The translations under genes and the position numbers were made by a program. This document shows, in pieces, positions 59,307 through 64,000 of a stretch of 64,000 bases of DNA. The notes under the pieces are model-generated. The model saw only the letters and a list, made by a program, of their open reading frames with translations, searched no databases and was not told where the DNA came from. Source of the DNA: Gloeopeniophorella convolvens (Eukaryota; Basidiomycota; Agaricomycetes; Russulales); assembly GCA_022496205.1 (NCBI GenBank), contig WTXD01000003.1:992001-1056000 (forward strand), in the 5' to 3' direction. Each line of letters starts with the position of its first letter. Positions within the stretch are counted from its first letter, which is position 1.

Positions 59307-60169
59307 ATGGAATCAGAGAGGCACGACAATGGCAGCGACGGAATTCCCTCTTCCTACCACCACTATGGCTCCTCGGTGGACCCTCCACAAGCTAGGGCTC
59401 CCTCAGACGTTGCTGTACCACAGACCGATACCATGAACGCTCCTCTTGAGGTACGCACGGTGAGTAGTCATTCAACATCAGCTCTAACCAAAAAATTTAC
59501 AATCTACCATGATTGTTCTTCAGCGCCCATACAGCCAGGACCCGAGCGTTGCGACACAGTGGGGTACCGCCGCGGCCACTTTCCCTCCTAGTGCCCATGG
59601 GCGGCCATACTATCACATACTACCTAGTCCCAATGACCAACATGCACCTGGTGGTATGCACGACCAATCCCATCCAGCCATACCCTCGGTGAGCCTACAC
59701 GGCCATCGTTGGCAGACAGGTGTCCCTTTAACACGTTGAACTCTAGGTTGTCGACATGGCTGGGAACACATACCCCAGCAACTCCACACAGGACCACCAG
59801 GCTGCACCTGCAGGCGGCCATTATGAACCTCACCCAACAAGTTCAAGCTTTGACTACGGCGCCCACTGGTATCCCCCCAGTGCCGGCCCAGTATGTACTA
59901 GTATCTGCATCACACACTTTCTCCACTCATCCTCGTCATAGGTGCCTCCTTCTCACAACGCGGTAGGCTATGGTCCACCGCAGGACTCAGCTGCTCATGG
60001 CTGGGCTCATCATGGCGCCGCCTGGGACACTCAACCCCCATCTCCCGCCATCCGGTTACCGCCGGCGAATCAGGGAACCTTCGGTGGCCCAGCGGAGCCT
60101 TCGGTGCGCATCCTATGGATTCAGCGAGGCGGAGATAGGAGTACGTTCATGATGATTGAGATATCCTAA
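59307..60169 (+). CDS. Array small gene copy D, reference intact copy
   Basis: Exons 59307-59450, 59524-59688, 59747-59890 and 59942-60169 join in phase 0 to encode 226 residues. Sequence landmarks are MESERHDNGSDGIPSSYHHY, RPYSQDPSVATQWGTAAATF, GGMHDQSHPAIPS, VVDMAGNTYPSNSTQDHQAA, VPPSHNAVGYGPPQDSAAHG and the end VRILWIQRGGDRSTFMMIEIS. It is rich in Pro, Ser, Gly and His (about 16 His), and contains no Lys and no Cys. No signal peptide or membrane helix is visible, so it is probably intracellular and mostly disordered except for the C-terminus, which is nearly invariant in A, B and D. The function is not known to me. Confidence 0.78.
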
Positions 60170-61421
60170 GTGCTTTGGATGTCCGTAAACAGTGTCGGTA
60201 TCCTGTGGAATATTTTCGCTTGTAAATTCCATGCACTTTGTGCCTTCTGTCTAAGTCGGAACTTTCTGAGTAAGGCACTGCCTGGCCGTTCTCGGCGTCT
60301 TCGGAGAATTTGGGAAGACGGTGGGTGCGCACATACCACATGCAATACGTACGTGTCTTTCAACAAGGTAATGAGAACTGCCTACCATGCATGTAGTGAA
60401 GATGCTTGTAAGTCGGCAGGGTTTCGCGCGTAGACGATGCCAACCATGGCACAGGAAGGGATCGATCTGCTGCGCACCTCAAGATGTATTGTTCTTAGTC
60501 CTTTCCAACCCTCACGACTAGTACTGGTTCGATGTCAAGGTCAGCGCGCAGTTGTATGTTCACTAGATTCAGATATAGCAACCTACCGATAGCACTGATG
60601 CCCATGTTGGCTCACTCGCAGCAAAGTGACGACTTTGAAGTGAGGTCAAGACGGAGGCTGACGGTCCTCAGCGCACGGGAATCACGGAATAATTATCTGC
60701 TCGCACCCTAGAGCACTCTAGAATGCCCGTATACCATCTAGGCGGCGATATGTACATTCGAGCAGACGAAGTTTGCATATATGATGGGTTGTGAAGCGTC
60801 AATGGGATTGAATGGCACTTCAGACGATCATGTTAATCATATGTAGTGTGCGGAGAAGGGTGCGATCACCTGCGCTAGTTGTCGTGGTGATGCACGTCGG
60901 CGGATTCCCTAGCATGATTCGGGTGGGTACCCGCCCCTTTTGCGACACTGCTGTGCGAAGTACCAAGAGTCTCAGTCCCACCTACGGCCATGTACAACTT
61001 GGTGAGATGTGTGGTAGGCGCCGGTCGACGATTGCCGAGGCTAGCGTGGTGCCGATGTTGAAGCTGAAGAGCGGAACAAAATCCGCGCTCGAACCGTCAA
61101 ATCGTTCCTCAATAATGACGATCTTGAGGAGAAAAGTCGATGCGGCCACTCGTTCTGGAAAATCAGAAGAGCATCTTGTATTCCTCATAATGATACGAAT
61201 GACAAGGTCCATGCGTCCCAAAAGCTGGAGGGGAGGAGAATCAAGACTATAGAACGACAGAAAGTCACCTTGTTCGCAAGCCAACACACGCAGGTGTTAA
61301 CACCAAAGGTCCGGGAGACCCGGAGAGAAAAGGCGAATTTACCCGTCCGAGATACTCTGTAAGCTGTTGAGCGCGGGCGGTCAGAATCCTTATCGGAATG
61401 AGTGCGTCGTTGATACGCGGG
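60170..61421. other. Array spacer between copy D and FMO copy 5
   Basis: Equivalent to the other spacers. A plus-strand open frame at 60812-61252 (146 codons, including VGTRPFCDTAVRSTK and TIAEASVVPMLKLKSGTKSA) is the longest reading in any spacer copy. The matching copies B and C are interrupted, so I do not call it a gene. Confidence 0.5.
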
Positions 61422-62344
61422 AACTCACGAAGAAATGTGCATATGATACCACCCACGTCAGAGCCCACCGGTTCGTGCGTCCTGACCGTGCCCCACGATC
61501 TTGGCCTCCAACGAGCCCTGCCATGCACCCACACATGCTCACGCTCAGCAACGTACTCGGGACCAACGCGCACCGACAACGACGCCGACGGCCTTGCACA
61601 CCTACTGCGCGTCTGCGCCGCCCGCCCGGGAGCCGTGCAGCAGCGTGCCGTGGAACGCGCGGGGCCCCCGCGCGCGTCCCAGCGCGCGCTCTGCAGCCCC
61701 TGCTGCAGCTCGGGGAAGCGTGCGGGGTCGTGCTTTGCTGCGGCACGCTGGATGTAGGCACAAATATCTGCACCGGGGGCGCGGAACGTGCTCCGGTCGA
61801 TCTGTGGTCCGCGCAGGCGGCATTGGTGTTACGCTGGCGATGTACGGGCATGCCAGAGGTGCGGAGAGGCGCTCGCGTGCCCCTCGAGTGGGATTGGATA
61901 CTGTGCTTGGTGAGTGTCTGTCAGCGCGTGTGGATTGGGGACCGTGGACGGGGGGCTGCGCTGCTCATAGAGTGCAACGGGATGTCGCACGCCATGCCCT
62001 GTATACCCAACACGTACACATGCATTCAACAGCGAGAGCTCCACGGAGGGAAGCCTGCAATGCACGCACCGGGTACTGGTTACTGCATCACACCCCGCCA
62101 ACGGCGTCTTCCTTCTCGTGTATCACCAGGTCCATGTTCAGCACCTCTGCGTACCTCCGCGCGTGTCAGTCGGTCAACTTGGTGGACACTAGAGGCAGGG
62201 TGGCGGGTGAGTGGCGCACCTCGCGCCGGCGATGACGCCGCTGAAGCCAGGGCTGATGATAACGACGCGCATGCGGCGGCGGTCGTCCATGCTGGAGTCG
62301 CCGAGCGCAGATTCGGTGGTGTTGTCGTTCGCTGCATCTGACTT
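61422..62344 (-). pseudogene. FMO copy 5, start codon lost and 3' truncation
   Basis: The start codon position (62342-62344) reads AAG. The first coding block SDAANDNTTESALGDSS and MRVVIISPGFSGVIAGA are recognisable, but the FAD motif has SPGFSG in place of GAGFSG. The region NMDLVIHEKEDAVGG is partly kept. Homology ends near 61422, as in copies 3 and 4. Confidence 0.8.
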
Positions 62345-64000
62345 TTTCTGTCGTGTATTGTCGTGCGTCTGTCGTGTTTGAGTTCCGTGTGCGTGGTCCC
62401 GGTCAGTGCAGGATCGTGATGGTGTGGGTAGAGGAGGCACACACGCGCGGGGGGCATAGGATAGGACGAGACCCCGAATGCGCAGCGATATTACGGTGTC
62501 TGCATGCAGATGTCGGTCCGGCCGGCCGGGTTCTAGGTGCACGTTCCACGTTCCACACCAAGATGAGCATACGGACTATGACGTGGGAAGCATTACTACA
62601 TAAGGAAACAAAACCCGGATCTCCCGAAGGACTGCCAATGCATGCAAAAGGCTACACCGGTTCAACGTCAACGCACATTTCGAAGCTACACAGTGGATTT
62701 CTGGATGCAACAGTGCATCTCGTGGATTCTCCTAGGTTGGGCCAGCTTTGTGGGCGCCAGTAGTCCTCCGCATTGCTGCCAACTCCATTGAGGTTCAGTG
62801 GCGGTAAGGTGCGCACGACCGCGTTCAATCGTGTGCCCTCAATGTCTACTTCTAGTGCCGTCCCGTGGACCCTGACCTGCCGTATCAAGTGCCTCTCATC
62901 TTCTTCGTGTTGGCCCTGGCCGTTCACGTCACCATGGTGCGGTGAGTCGGTTCTTGAGGGCTCTCCACTGAGCTTCGCTGCCCTTCTGGCTATAACTGAA
63001 TTCTGTCATCACGTCACCGCAGATACATACGTGCCGTGCGTTGCTAAGGTGCGCCGAGGGCCTGGGGTGTAGTTGCTTCACAGTAAGCACGGCCATCTGG
63101 TGGCGAACGCGTATTGCAAGGGCAGAGGCGCAGACTTCCTGAGACGCTCGAAGTGCACGAACCTGCCCCGCATCCTGATCTGTTTATCCAACGGGTCCAT
63201 TAGTCTCGGAGATAAGTTGTTTACAGCATGGGTGTGATACGCGCTCGCCTTCAGGCGTCGCTGAATGATGTACTGCAACCACCGTTGGGTTCCGGGCTTT
63301 ATTGTTCTTCAGTGCACGGCAATGCGTATTGGGTAAGATCTAACGCTCAATCACTGAATAGGCTTGTAGTACATGTGACTCGTACACACGCAGACGGACT
63401 GTGACTGGCACCGCGCCGGGCGCTCCCAGACATAGAGTTCCGGAGTGTTCACTGCTGGAATAGCCCAGTCTGTGGGCCTTTCTCGCTGCATCCTACGCAA
63501 GAGGTATGAGCACTGTAGTCTATCGAGTATCCATGGACTGATGAATGGACCGGTCACCGTTCGTCCCCAGATACTGACCGTATAGAAACAGATAACTCGG
63601 GTGGTTCTCGGAAGCGCGCGAGGCAATTCTGTAAAAAAAAATGGAGGCGCTGTTGGAGCGAAAGTTAAACGGTAGGGGCACGGTTATCAAACTAACTGAT
63701 ATACTCACAGGCTCAGTATACTCGCGCGCTGGTTTGGCGAGGGCTGAGGTGGCATAGACTCCCAACGAACGTTATAGGTTGGCGTTCAATGTCGGTACTG
63801 TGCGGTGCTAAAAATTTCGACGTTGCGGAAACAATCGCAAGTCTCCTGCAGGCATAGGCAGAACGCGCGATCCTTGTGTGCGCGCATACGGAATGCTGGG
63901 CCTGGCATAATAAGTACGAACTTGTGAAGGGACTCGATTCTTGAAAACACGGAACCACCACCCCTTTCATCGGCGTTGCGTTTGCTCGATCTAGGGTGCT
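62345..64000. other. Right end of window, nothing assignable
   Basis: No gene is recognised. A minus-strand stretch 62652-62927 (including VRVHGTALEVDIEGTRLNAV) and a plus-strand hydrophobic stretch near 62880-62942 (IFFVLALAVHVTMV, ahead of a GTGAGT donor) look somewhat protein-like, but I cannot link either to further exons. A decayed or partial gene is possible. Confidence 0.4.

Noticed and set aside
1..64000. tRNA, rRNA and CRISPR elements.
   Set aside because: I looked for B-box-like GGTTCGANTCC strings, rRNA-like blocks and regularly spaced short repeats and found none that hold up.

Overview
The window looks like a stretch of nuclear chromosome from a filamentous basidiomycete, most likely an Agaricomycete of the polypore type. 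The evidence is intron-dense genes with 45-80 bp GT-AG introns, a GC-rich sequence, compact genes on both strands, and a gene set (velvet factor, DASH subunit, Zn2Cys6 regulator, fungal Met5) that is fungal throughout. No CRISPR, operon or bacterial feature is present. The species assignment is inference.

From 1 to about 44 kb the window is ordinary core genome. In order it holds: the possible 3' end of an unknown gene; a Golgi GDP-mannose transporter (-); a Snx41/Atg20 sorting nexin (-); Bfr2/AATF (-); an unknown acidic protein (+); the DASH subunit Hsk3 (+); a P-loop kinase (+); a mitochondrial TPR protein (-); Tim23 (+); a velvet factor (+); a 3.2 kb gene-poor stretch; a CYSTM-type small protein (+); cytochrome c1 (+); a Thp3/LENG8 SAC3-GANP protein (+); a Zn2Cys6 transcription factor (-); the tRNA-splicing endonuclease subunit Sen2 (-), whose reading frame is broken across the catalytic histidine; the dynein intermediate chain (+); alanine:glyoxylate aminotransferase (+); and the sulfite reductase beta subunit Met5 (-).

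From about 44.2 to 62.4 kb lies the unusual part. A complete flavin-containing monooxygenase (FMO) gene on the minus strand faces a small four-exon gene on the plus strand. That pair is followed by four degenerating FMO copies (minus) alternating with three more copies of the small gene (plus). The small gene encodes a roughly 226-residue protein rich in Pro, His, Ser and Gly that I do not recognise. The FMO copies show lost start codons, early stops, an internal deletion and a shared 3' truncation. The small genes mostly keep their frame, a TATA-like box 63-67 bp upstream of the start, and a near-identical C-terminus, although one copy is frameshifted, one has a GC splice donor and one has lost its ancestral stop. 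This looks like tandem duplication in which the enzyme decays and the small gene is retained.

The last 1.6 kb holds nothing I can assign. Where exon joins were followed by eye they are described, but CDS coordinates span first to last coding base including introns.
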